Shown in pieces: positions 1 to 11,551 of a DNA stretch of 64,000 bases. Location: the NCBI GenBank assembly GCA_025667525.1, contig JANFOE010002232.1, positions 104,501 through 168,500 of the forward strand, in the 5' to 3' direction. This DNA is from Glebionis coronaria (lineage: Eukaryota > Streptophyta > Magnoliopsida > Asterales > Asteraceae). The stretch's first letter is position 1. The number at the start of each line of letters is the position of its first letter. A model generated the notes under the pieces. It had not been told where the DNA came from. It made no database searches and was given only the letters and a program-made list of their open reading frames with translations. The translations under genes and the position numbers were made by a program.

Positions 1-354
1 AAATCTAATATAAAATCAAAAATTTAACAAATCTATTAAAATAGATGGAATATAATATCACTTACACTGATGGATTTGAAGATTTGATAATTTGATGAAT
101 AGATGATTTGATGATTTGATCTATTATTTTCTCGATTAAAATGATTTAACAGATTAGGGTTTGGTGCATTTTTTTTTGTGTGTTTTTTTTAGATGGAAAT
201 GAAAACAACCTAGTATAAAAGAACGAGGTAACGGCTGGGGGTTTTTACCCTAAAATAAGGAGGAAGTTGTTAGGGGGTGGAAATGACCGATTTACCCTCA
301 AACTTTCTAGGAAATTACATATGTGCCACTTCGCTTTTTTTATGATTAAAATCA

Positions 355-416
355 AATCCAGGGGCCTATATTCCTTCCTAGACTTTTTATTTTAAGGGCC
401 TTTCTATTGTATCCCC

Positions 417-420
<4 letters not shown>
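355..420. repeat. MITE-like terminal fragment
   Basis: This stretch closely resembles 11240-11309, the right end of the long-TIR element at 10.1 kb. Both carry 'ccttcctagactttttat', then 'tttaagggcc', and end in a CCCxACCC-type terminus against TA-rich DNA. I read it as the surviving right end of a second copy of that family. No matching left end was recognised in bases 1-354. Confidence 0.6.

Positions 421-500
<80 letters not shown>
421..500. repeat. (TA)40 microsatellite
   Basis: An uninterrupted run of TA dinucleotides, 80 bp long. It is bounded on the left by a MITE-like end and on the right directly by a Helitron-type CTAG terminus, so both elements seem to have used the TA tract as a target, or the tract grew at the insertion point. 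Confidence 0.97.
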
Positions 501-501
<1 letters not shown>

Positions 502-530
502 TAGCATCGTAACCCGCCCAACGGGCGGGG
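501..530 (-). mobile_element. Helitron 3' terminus (minus strand)
   Basis: Read on the minus strand there is a 7-bp GC hairpin (CCCGCCC / GGGCGGG, plus-strand 513-519 and 523-529, 3-nt loop), then about eight bases, then CTAG followed by T. That is the standard Helitron 3' end: a short hairpin a few bases before CTRR, inserted next to T. The element body would extend rightward. I could not find a convincing 5' TC end, so only the terminus is annotated. Confidence 0.65.
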
Positions 531-3500
531 TCGTTCCATTAGTTTTTCTTAAAAGTATGTTTCTGTAATTTTTTGTAGTGGGACTCGGTTTTAGTAAAAT
601 TAAACTAAATCAATTTTTTAAATATTTTTAGTGTTTTACCCACCCAACAGACTTGTTTACTCCCATGCAAGTCTTTTGTTTGTGTATTTATCTATTTTTT
701 TTAGTGGGCCTCGTTTTTGTTTTAAAAAACTTAAATAAATCTATTTTTTGATATTATTAGTATTTGGCCCACTCTACGGTCTGTAATGCTAATATAGGTG
801 AGTCACGTAATTATATTAGTGGAAACAAATTTGCGTTGATACAGATCATTTTAGTTATTTAAAACAAATTTACTTTCACGAAAAATGTCTAATGTACGCA
901 ACATCTTTCTATAAAATGGAAGGAAAGTAAACCATAAAAAGTTTGTGTTCTTGAAAATTATGTAAAAAGAAAAGTGGATGAAATGGAATATGGAAGAGGA
1001 ATCGTTTGTTTTTGGAAAGGAATGAAATAGGTAGATGGAAGTAAGAATTATATAATTTTGTTTTGTTTCTTTAATTGACAAAAGTTCAACATAGACTTAT
1101 TTTTAGCGCATCGACACATCAATCAATCATAGTCATCTATATTTTTCATTTAACTAAAAACCCATTTTCATCATTTTTAGGAAAAAATAATTTTTTTACA
1201 AACCGTTAATTGTTACGCAAAACAAATTTCTCAGACGTGATTGAAATAAAAAAATTCGTCGAAAATTATATACATGTGCCATCGATAAAAGGATGATTTA
1301 ATTCTCGTTGTAATGACATATTTTTTGCCGTTTGACGAGAGATATTTTTTTTTTAAACTGGAAAGTGAATTTTTTTCAAAATGAGTGAATATGATTGGTT
1401 AATTGGGTCAATGCTAATTAGAGGTGATCTCAACTCTATTTGGATATCTTCATTCTAACTTTTTCATATTTTTCAATATTTGTATGATTTTTTCTTGAAT
1501 TGGAATTTAGTAGCCTTGTTAATGGTATTATTTTAAACTAATGTTTACTTTATTTCTTACAACCATTTAGATTTTGTAATCCACGAATGATACATAAATA
1601 TTTATTGATTTGGATAAATTGCTTCAATGGTATATGGTATTGTTGAGTTAGTGAGTAATAGGGGTGTGTGTAACAGAAGTACTATACGCGACGAAACCAA
1701 CTAAAAAAAGTCCAATACATAAGTATAGTCGATGCTTAGAATTGTAATATACACGTTATTTGAACACTTAGGAAGCTACAAGAAATAAATTAAAGGGTGG
1801 AGAAGCTAAAATAAAGCTACAACCTGATGTGAATGCAATTTCATGGATTAAAAGGGAACAAAAAAATCACACAACTAAAAAGGGTGAGTTGCTTAAAGAT
1901 GATACGTTTGACATTATCAACAACCTCTTTGGTTGTGGTACTTCCTCCAAGGACTTTTGTGTGGTACCCTCAAAGATAATACGTTTCACAATAGTTTCTA
2001 GGTGATATGCATAATCAGCAAGCTGAAGATATCTAAGCATTATTGTTGATGAAATAAAAAAGCCAGAGAGTTTTCTATCTTCTGCTCAACCATTATTGGT
2101 TTCTCAACATTCCTAGCTGATGCACTTGCTTAGTTATAGAGTACTCTGTCCCAAATAATCAGTCATTAACTTTAGTTACTCATTAAGCTTAGAGAATAAG
2201 CTTTGTATAGTTATTTTAATATCAATTGCAAAAGGTGCACATAATAGATATGAAAGCAACCATACTTTTCAGTATGTTAAATGATAAAATAGAAGCCAAT
2301 CACTCGGCCACAGTCTGAGCAAGGCCTACATTAAGGAGTTTGTATCTTAAGAGTGCAAGAAAGGAGCACTTAGGACCACCTGATCGGCGCAGGCTTAGGA
2401 CCGGTATTTTTATAACCGAGGTTCTGTTGCTTAAGTTTCTTTCTCCTAGTTGTGGATCTACTGGGAAACTTGTAAGATATCTTGTGTTCTCTCTAAAAGA
2501 AAGTAAAATTAGGGAACTTTGTCTTAATACACCTAAATAAACAGTACTATGAACAATGCATGCTGGAATGGTTGGTTACGATCTGTAACAGGATTGGCAG
2601 TTTCAACCTAGTGACTTATGAATAAATATAAACTTCCATATAGTCAAAAAAATTTGTATAATCTGTGAACTTAAAAAATTACCAACTCTTGAGTAATATC
2701 TTTCGGGGCAGCTCCAGGGACTTGCAACAGCACTCTAAAGTAAAAATTTAACCTTGCACTGCATATGTATGGAGGATATTCCTTTTGAGCTTGCATTGTA
2801 ACTGTGAAAAATATCAGCGTGACATCTGACCGTTGACACTTCCCATAGCAATCAGTGCTTTAAGTTCCTGGCCCAAGTTTTTTGATGCACTTAATGTCCG
2901 AGCTGTTTATAGTCTGGAAAGAAGTTAAATTAATAGTTATCTTTTTCCGATTATCAAGTGTTATGAGAACAGACATAAAGTGTTACATAAAAGAAAAATA
3001 TCGTTATTATTAAGTTACCTTTGTGGTAAAACGGATGGCACCAATGGTTTTGTTGCCACCACACCTCAATACTTCTTGCAAAATAAAATAAAAAAATTTA
3101 AGGATAAAGTTCATCTGAACTCCGTGGTATTCATCCCAAAGAAATATTTTTTGGAGAGTCTGCACCCAGGCTTGTCACGAAAAAATGAAACAGAATCCAT
3201 AGTGGCTTTTTCTTGCTAGAGGCTGGAACATTGGATACCCCTACAAATGGTACACAGATGGTTTCCAAGAAAGGGCCCTCGACTCATACAATCTTGAAAC
3301 AGTCGGTGTAAACCCTTGGTCAATATATATGGACTTTTCAATATAAATATAATTGTGATCACTGGAAAGTCAATCTTGACCAACATATACAGAGAGCATT
3401 AATTGAGGATACAAAGCTTTTTCTTAATGTTCCTAATAAATGAGAACGCTGCGATAGAATGGCGGGTGTCATTTTTTACACAGGATCCCCTCTTTGACTT

Positions 3501-6500
3501 ACTGTAGACATAAGAGCTTTATGGTTAGTCCCTCACTTCCATTCACATAAAATTCAAAATTAAACACAATTAGCTTTTGTGCTGATGTACCACATGGTGT
3601 GTGTAAAGTTTGCTAACTAAAGGTCATGAATTCAAATTCTACATAAGATATAAGATAAACTTATGGTGTGTGAATTAAGGTTGTGGCTTAAAATATTCAC
3701 ATGTTAGAAGTATGTATCAAAGGTGAAGACTTAGGTGTATCGTCAACAACCCCTTATTGATACAATGTTCATCCTTCTTTTGGAAAATCCAAACAGCCCC
3801 TAATTGACCCATTAACATAAATGGAAAACTCATCTTTCTACCTTCACTTAAAACACATCCACTTGAAAAAATATATACCTTTCAGGAACCTCTTGATGAC
3901 TAATCTTGATCAAATGTAGGAAATCACTAAATCAAATAATTATAGATTCTAGGCAGCCTTTGGAGTTCAGTAGTGTTCATCTAACGATATCGGCCTGCTA
4001 CGTCATATTATATTGCTTCCTTAATTACAGCAACAATTACTTCTTTTTTATAGAGCGTATGCTGGTTGAGCAAATAAGTAAAGATAAAAAAATCAAAGTA
4101 TTATTTTTCGATGCTGAAAAAGCTTTAAAATAAAAGCATTATATATATATCCTGACCAGAACAAATTCCACATTTAGAAAAGTATAAATAATAAAACACA
4201 CAAAAAAGAATATAGGCCCCCCTTAATCACAATCACAACTTCAAAAAAGAATATAAAAGTCAGAAACATAATCGGAAATAAAAGGTTGAGACATGAATTA
4301 AACTTATTGGTCAAAAATTATGTCAATATGAAGTTATACGGTGTAGTATAATATTATTTCAATCATTTTCGGTAGAGAAGAGTGAGGTCTTCGGTACTTC
4401 GGGGTTTCCTTTAAACCTCACACTACACCATCAACAAACAGAGTACACATAGCAATGAGCATGAAGTTTAGCACATACTTTCTGTGAGAAAAAGCTTCTC
4501 AATTACTTTAGTAATCTCACTAAATATGATTGTGTTTTTATTAGATAAAGTGACCATTTGTACATCTCATCACCGGGTTCTATTTCAGCCCATAAATCTA
4601 GCCAATCGGGTTGATCACAAACAACGGATAAACAATATCGATTCATAGGATTGATTTGATTGAGTCGAGTGTTGGTTGGCTAAATATGCAGCACCTTATG
4701 TAGCAGCAATTGTCTTCTTTGATTTTCGTCGCGTTCTCACCATTACTTGAGTACCTGAAATATCAAAAGAGGAAACCGACCATTAGGTGCGCTATAACTT
4801 AATCCTACCATATATTATTATGATATTCCTAGCTTCACTTTTACTCACTGTGATTCCTTGATAGGAATAAAATCCACATACATGTTATGATAATTATGAA
4901 ACATAAAAAGGGTTCACTGTTCTAATTCACAACAGAAGTACGATGGAATATCGCATACCTACGTGATGGTGGACTGTTTGGAAATATGAACGAAGATATG
5001 AATTTGATGACACATTTGTTCAAATCTTACTACCAGGTACCACCAAATAGTTAGTTTTATTCGCGTAAGGTTAGTGTCAATAATCAATGCACATTTACGA
5101 TGGCACAACTACTTTAAGGGCTTTATGTATTATCCATTTATAGTGACAAACACACAAACTCACACAATAGGGACAATCATGTTTACGGATTGCTGCAATA
5201 TTATGTTCTGTTTTAATACACTAAATGCTGATATGTGTGAGTTAATAACTTTTTATACCTTATCAAATCTATCTGTTCACGCAGAATCTATTCATGTAAC
5301 ATGCCTAAAATTCTGAGTTCCATATAGAGTACAATAAACTAACAGGTGTATGATGAGCATTCTGAACGTTAGAAACCCATTAGCCCAGCGATGTTAATAT
5401 TACTAATTATAAAGAAAAGTTAACAAAAACTTACTTGATACCAAGATCGATGTGCCCTTGAATACCGAAACGAAAGCAAGCACCCAATAGACCAGGAGAA
5501 ATGTTTTTTCATTATTGTTGTACCATGGTGAATGCATTCGAACGATCAACCATTGGTAAGCTTCTGATTAATTGAACCATAGGAATCTGCCATAATGCCT
5601 CCATGTTCCTCCCGCGAAACCAGTAGATTGCACAAGATTCTTTCCAGCCTTTGAAGGTTTAAGCATTACAGTAGATTGCACTTCTTTCTTGTTCGCAACC
5701 TTAGGAACTTGTAGTTTCTTTTCCAAGTTTAAATAATATCATTTGTATAATAACCTCATATATACAAACTTTATCACTTTATTTCTTTAATGAATGAAGG
5801 TATTTCTACCAAAACAAACTGTGAGCCACGACAAATTAATGTGAATTAGCACATATCTGTTGGGCATCCTCATCGCTTCCATCCAATGAACCATCATTTC
5901 CAATTTCAGCACCGTGTGTGTTCAAAATTAACACTCAGCATTGCATTAATATATTATGACTAAATGCACCTTAGAAAAAAATAACAGCTTTTTTAAATCA
6001 GCTTAAAGCATGAATTTAAAAGCTCGGGTTTAACAAACCTTATGGTGGCACTGTCATTCCCTGAACTTGATACAGTCTTCCCACTTTCTCCATTCATATG
6101 CGACGACAGGGAGGAGAAGGCATGGAACTTGTGGGTGGAGACAACATGGGTGGCCTAGGTTGAAGCATGGGCGACCTAAGCGGAAGCATAGGCAACATGA
6201 GTGGAAGACTTCACGACGGATTACCGGTACATGCCATTTAAGAACTTGGAGCTGTAGAATAATCATTTAAAGTAGTTCGGCTCTGTGTTGAATTTGTTAG
6301 TTAAAACTATTTGAACTATGGATTTCTGGATGTTGACTAATATTATGATTATGTGCAATCTTCTAAACTGGAAAAATCTCTACTTTTATTTCATGGCTGG
6401 AAACTGGCTTATTTGTTAGTCCTGAAGAATGATAACCAACAAGTGAACCTAGGCTACAATGTCTGGTGACGCTTTCATAGCAGTGTCACTGAGGTTCGTC

Positions 6501-6570
6501 TGAAAAGCGCATAAAAAGTGCATATATCTTGGCTAATCAACAACGACATCTATACATGCGACCCAGGGAT
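531..6570. other. AT-rich intergenic DNA, no supported gene
   Basis: No open frame here has recognisable domain content; the short ORFs are scattered on both strands. At 575-645 and 702-772 there is an imperfect tandem duplication with a period of about 127 bp, sharing 'tagtggg' and 'ttagtgttt'-type blocks, probably subterminal sequence of the Helitron at 501. Around 6090-6240 a Gly/Met-rich reading on the plus strand is broken by a stop and not identified. Confidence 0.6.
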
Positions 6571-6801
6571 GGTAAGGGACACCTTTTTTACCCCAAACAT
6601 CATAAGAACGAAAAAAGACACTTTTTTTACCTCGGAACTGTTAACTAATGAACACATATTAATATTTTAATACAAAAAGCTATTAGGTAAATAAACCTAA
6701 TCAGATTAGTTGACTCCGTTTATGCTACTTTCATGTACGTATGTTACAAATTTGTAATCTATAATGTTACCACAACTGATATTGAATTCGCCAGCATGTA
6801 T
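6571..6801 (+). repeat. 230-bp direct repeat, copy 1
   Basis: It matches 7107-7333 in the same orientation with scattered substitutions and small indels, by eye roughly nine in ten bases. Shared blocks include 'accccaaacatcat', 'cctcggaactgttaacta' and 'gctattaggtaaataaacc'. It encodes nothing evident. The copies are about 300 bp apart, which suggests a segmental duplication inside a degenerate element. Confidence 0.85.
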
Positions 6802-7106
6802 ACATCAAAAGTAAAAGGCCATAAGCAGATATTACCTTGAATTCAACTCATGTCTTGGCAGGTTCATAGATTTCCAACAACAGACTTTCTGAAAACTCTT
6901 TTGTTCACAATCAAGTAACCACAACCTACAGTTGTCCCTTCTAGCGTATTAGACAATGGAGCAGATATACCTCTTAAAAACACAAGAGTAAGTGAAACTG
7001 TGCCAGAAGTCATAATCGCTATCTCTCATTAATTAAAAGCAGGTGAATTGGTGCTGATATTAATTTTTTAGGAAGTCATAATGGGATAGTAGCAGACCCT
7101 GGTCTT

Positions 7107-7333
7107 GGTGAGTGACACATTTTTTACCCCAAACATCATATGAACAAAAACAGACACCTTATTCTACCTCGGAACTGTTAACTAATGAACACCTATTAAT
7201 AGTTTAATACAAAAAGCTATTAGGTAAATAAACCTAATCAGTTGACCCCGTTTATGCTACTTTCATGTATGTATGTTACAAATTTGTAATATATAATGGT
7301 ATTACAATTGATATTGAATTCACCAGCATGTAT
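7107..7333 (+). repeat. 230-bp direct repeat, copy 2
   Basis: The partner of 6571-6801. Homology stops abruptly after the shared 'ccagcatgtat'. Compared with copy 1 it lacks a few bases near its middle, around 'aatcagttgac'. Confidence 0.85.
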
Positions 7334-10107
7334 GTGGGGTCCTTTTGTTTAGTCATACTAAAATAAGAGAATGCATCTCGCTCCACATCAGTCTGGGCGG
7401 TATCCAAATCTGTAACATCGAACACAGCATTCAAAAATATGGCAAGAAGTTGACAACAAAAGATGAAGTTACTCTTTTTACTTACCTTTGATTCCTTCTT
7501 TAATATTTTGAAGTGCGTGTATCTGAGGTGAAAATAAATGACACTTCTACTCGTTCCATGAGCTTAAGAACCAGAGAAACCAGAAAAGTTTAGACCTTTT
7601 GACTAATATGTAAACTAAAAGCACAACTTTCTGATCTTACCTCATCGGATTGGCTCAAGTAAGGACTCTCAACCATCTATAGATACCTTTCAAGGCGTTT
7701 GTTAATGTGATTAATGTTTTCTTTTTTTTGTTAAATATCTTTCACAATAGGTTTATCATGTTCTTCTTCTCAACGGGCTTCGCTTGTTGAGGATGTTTAG
7801 ATCTCACTTGGTTCAGAACCGAAATAACAACTATGGGTTTCATTTTGAGTTAGTTAGTCGTAAATGCTACAAACTTGAAAGACTAAGAAAATGATAATAA
7901 GGTTTGTCCTCCAACCTGTTGTTCCTGAAGAAAAAAGTATGTTTATCACTTTGTTTATTGATTGATAGACTGGAGAACAATACCTAGATCTGCAATTATT
8001 ACTAAAAAATGTTCTGAAACTTAATATCCATATTTAAAATTAAAAAAACTGGTAGTAACGGTACCTAGGAAGGTAAGCAATCTTTAAACCATGATTCACT
8101 CCAGACTTGATGGATCCAAGTAGAGGCATAGGTTTAACGAAATCAATAATCTCTGCAGCATGGCCTCCTCCAATCCCAAACATTAGCAAAATCTTCTTTT
8201 GGAATGAGTCATGCTCCCTGACAATTTCTCCATGCACGTCCTCTCTCGGTGGTGACTTTTCACGTGTAATAATCAACACCTTTGGATTTTCTCTTGTAAA
8301 AAAAAAGTATTTGGCATCTCACTGATGACACAGTAATACAATATCTGCATAAAAAACTGAAATAATAAGTCACGTGTGAAGTTTAATCCCCTTCGTGGTG
8401 AAGTTTAAATACTGCTATAAAACTCTCACCATTGGACCACTTAGGTTTGGGTCGTACTTTTCTCCTACAAATAAAGCATTCCCTGTTTTACAATGTTTCC
8501 GTAAAAGCAAGAAGCTATAATCAAAAGATGGACATTATAAAATATGCAACACATCATACAGACGAACAATGAATCTTAACGACTGGCCTCACTTTTTCGT
8601 AGCTTTTTCTTTTCCCCTACTCTTTCCAAGAAGAACAGCCCCAACATTTTTTATCTTATTCGTCACAAAACTTCTATAGTAAAAAATATCACCTGCTCAA
8701 CATTTAGTTTTATATTTTAGAAGCTTATATCCACATCACATCGTAGTTAAGAAATTACATAAGATCATGTCTGATCTTATGTAGCCGTAAAGAAAGAAGC
8801 CAGATAATGGCAAAAGATATAACAAACACCAATAAAGTAAGTTAAGATACATGATCGAAGTAAAGCTAAACCCGCTGTAGTTTCAATTCTGAAGTGTGAA
8901 TGACGTTAAATATCAACAGCTTGTATTGTTTCAGCGGTTCATAGCCATCGTGAGCTCCGTCTGCAAGGCTGTAAATTTAACCAAATTAGACCCTCATCAC
9001 AAAAAAACAAAGGGTTTTAGCCTTTCAAAATCTCGAAAGGTTATCAATTTAAGTTGAATAATCGAACTCCAATTCGTTCCTACTGACCAAATAATCAAAC
9101 CCCAATTTGTCCCAATTCAATGTTGAGACTTACTACATAAAACCTAATGTCAATCAATGAATTCATCCTTTAAATAAACAAAAAACAAACCCAAGATAAG
9201 ATAAAGTTTGGATAGTACCTCAACCATATCGGCGGGTCATTCGGAGTCGCCACCGATGGCTAGAATAGTTCTTTATGTACATAATCTACAAAAATAACAC
9301 AAACCCACATCAATTATCAATAAACCAATACCTATTTATTTTACGCAACAATAAAAATTCAAAATCAATAAAAGGAATCAGATACAACAGTATTAGATAG
9401 CAACAATGTAAAAGTTTTTGATTTTCAAACATCTTCGACCTTCAAAAGAATTGAAGCCAAGAATCCACAGGCGAGGAATACCATCAGCCCCCCTATAAAA
9501 AGAAGACAAAAAATACCTACATGACTACATATGGGTTTTATTCTTTTGAATATGAGATCGGTTATTTTGATTAATGAAAATAAAGATTAGTGGCTATTGA
9601 TGTATAAGAAGAAGGGTATAACGTTTTTTTGATGGCTGTTATGAAGATGGAAGCGATTAGGGTTGATAAGGGTCAGAGAAAAAAAAGGTTCGTCATTTTT
9701 AGATACGTATGAATATATTAGGGTTTTGTATGAACATAAAATTTATTTAAAAACGATAATTTAGGAATAGATATGTATAAATTCCAAAATTATAGGTAAA
9801 GAGTGATTCCAGTTCAATATCTATAAGCTAATTACGTATATACAAAAAATATTTACGTTAATATTAGATTTCGAAGAGCTTATTATCTGTGTTGTATTAA
9901 AAATCACAAATAATTGGTTGGATTAGTTGGTAAAGGTGCTTGCATTTAAATGAGAGGTCATGAGTTCGAACCTTGCAATACACATGATGTTATTTATAAA
10001 TAATCTAAATTTAAATTCTTTTTTATTAAAATCCGAAATTAAATAAAAAATTTGATTGAATCCGGTTCAGATTATACCCAGTTGGGCCCAGAGTTGAATA
10101 TATATAT
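7334..10107. other. Intergenic, no supported gene
   Basis: This stretch contains only short ORFs. At 8040-8325 both strands are open for more than 70 codons, but I cannot match either to a family. The rest is AT-rich with many stops in all frames. No promoter or RNA gene was recognised. Confidence 0.5.
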
Positions 10108-11309
10108 AGGAATGGGGTAAAATAAGAAGGGGTCTTAAAATAAAAAGTATAGGAAGGATTGTGAGAGTGACATGTGTCATTATGCCATATCACCATGCCA
10201 CATAATGATGACACCTCACTATTTTAAAAAATTCGATTTTTAAAAAAAAAAAATTTCGAAATTTTTTTTCAAAAAAAATATATTTTCGAAAAAAAAAATT
10301 CGAATTTTTTTTTCGCAAAAAAAATTTCGAAAATTTTTCTTTTTTAAATTTTTTTTCAAAATTTTTTTTTTTCGATTTTTTGAAAAGTTTTTCGAAAATT
10401 TTTTTCGATATTTTTTTGGAAAAAAACATTTCAACTTTTTTTAAAAAAATTTTAAATTCTTTTTAAAAATAATGCAAAAGATAATCTACTGCATCGCAAT
10501 TATATATTTTGATGCATCATGTTAATAAGTTAATGCATCACATTAATAAGTTACTGTATCATAGTTCATCACCGAACTTAATGCAGTAACTAATTACAGT
10601 GATGCATTAATTTATTAAGTTGATGCATCAAACATATAACTGTGATGCAGTAGATTATTTCTTTTAAATTTTTAAAAAATAGAAGATAATCTACTGCATC
10701 GCAATTATATATTTTGATGCATATAGTTCATCACCGAACTTAATGCAGTAACTAATTACTGTGATGCATTAACTTATTAAGTTGATGCATCAAACATATA
10801 ACTGTGATGCAGTAGATAATTTTTAAAATTTTTAAATAAAACAAAAGATAATCTACTGCATCACAATTATATATTTTGATGCATCATGTTAATAAGTTAA
10901 TGCATCACATTAATAAGTTACTGCATTATAGTTCATCACCGAACTTAATGCAGTAACTAATTATGTGATGCATTAACTTATTAAGTTGATGCATCAAACA
11001 TATAACTCTGATGCAGTAGATTATTTTAAAAAAATTCGAAAAAAAAACTTTCCGAAAACAAAGATTTCGGAAAAAAATTTCGAAAAAAAAATTTTCGGAA
11101 AAAAAAATTTTTAGAAAAAAAAAAATTCGAAATTTTTTTTTTGAAAAAAAAAAATCGTAAAATTCTTTTTTAAAAAAAATTTCGAAATTTTTTAAGTGTT
11201 GAGGTGTCATGATTATGTGGCATGATGATGTGGCAAAGTGACACATATCACTCCCATAATCCTTCCTAGACTTTTTATTTTAAGGGCCTTTTTAGTGTAT
11301 CCCTACCCT
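10108..11309. mobile_element. Non-autonomous DNA transposon with long terminal inverted repeats
   Basis: The two ends are inverted copies over about 115 bp. Left 10108-10225 and the reverse complement of 11195-11309 share 'cttaaaataaaaagt', 'aggaaggatt', 'gtgacatgtgtca'-type blocks and 'atgacacctca'. Inside lie AT-rich flanks full of TTCGAAA-like words, then a triple palindromic cassette. TA-rich sequence flanks both ends ('tatata'), so an AT-rich target is likely. No transposase ORF is present. The superfamily is unassigned; a long-TIR MITE is the safest call. A related right end survives at 355-420. Confidence 0.7.
10478..11024. repeat. Three tandem palindromic cassettes
   Basis: Three head-to-tail units, about 10478-10660, 10683-10820 and 10846-11024. 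Each opens with 'gataatctactgcat' and closes with its near inverse 'atgcagtagatta', so each unit is itself an inverted repeat. Units also share 'ttcatcaccgaacttaatg'. The middle unit lacks about 40 bp. Each could fold into a cruciform or RNA hairpin. Confidence 0.85.
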
Positions 11310-11317
11310 ATATATAT

Positions 11318-11502
11318 GGGTTTTTCTATCTTGTGCTCTAGGGCACATGATAAGAAGTTACAAAATACATAAAAAGTACACAGGGTCCCACAGAAAAGTA
11401 CACAGGGATCCGTAAAATGTGGATCCCTGTGTACTTTTCTGTGGGACCCTGTGTACTTTTTACCTTCTTATCATGTGCCCCTAGGGCACAAGATAGAAAA
11501 AT

Positions 11503-11504
<2 letters not shown>
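11318..11504. mobile_element. Foldback MITE, 187 bp
   Basis: This is an almost perfect palindrome. The left arm begins 'gggtttttctatcttgtg' and the right arm ends with its inverse 'cacaagatagaaaaatcc'. The arms meet around 11404-11426 at 'ggatcc' on each side of a short spacer. Arms contain 'agtacacagggtccca'. It is flanked by TA-rich DNA on both sides and has no coding capacity. As RNA it would make a hairpin with about 85-bp arms. Confidence 0.9.

Positions 11505-11549
<45 letters not shown>
11505..11549. repeat. (TA)n microsatellite
   Basis: A run of TA dinucleotides of about 45 bp directly abutting the foldback MITE at its right edge. Confidence 0.95.

Positions 11550-11551
<2 letters not shown>

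Noticed and set aside
6054..6270. Complementary ORFs with repeated Gly/Met or Arg/His words
   Set aside because: One short imperfect internal repeat keeps both strands open; a stop interrupts the most protein-like frame.
8040..8325. Overlapping ORFs on both strands (79 and 72 codons)
   Set aside because: Composition looks protein-like on the minus strand, but no family recognised, no flanking exons and no start context to choose between strands.
10190..10434. Phe/Lys-rich ORFs on the minus strand
   Set aside because: Low-complexity translations of A/T homopolymer flanks of the long-TIR element.
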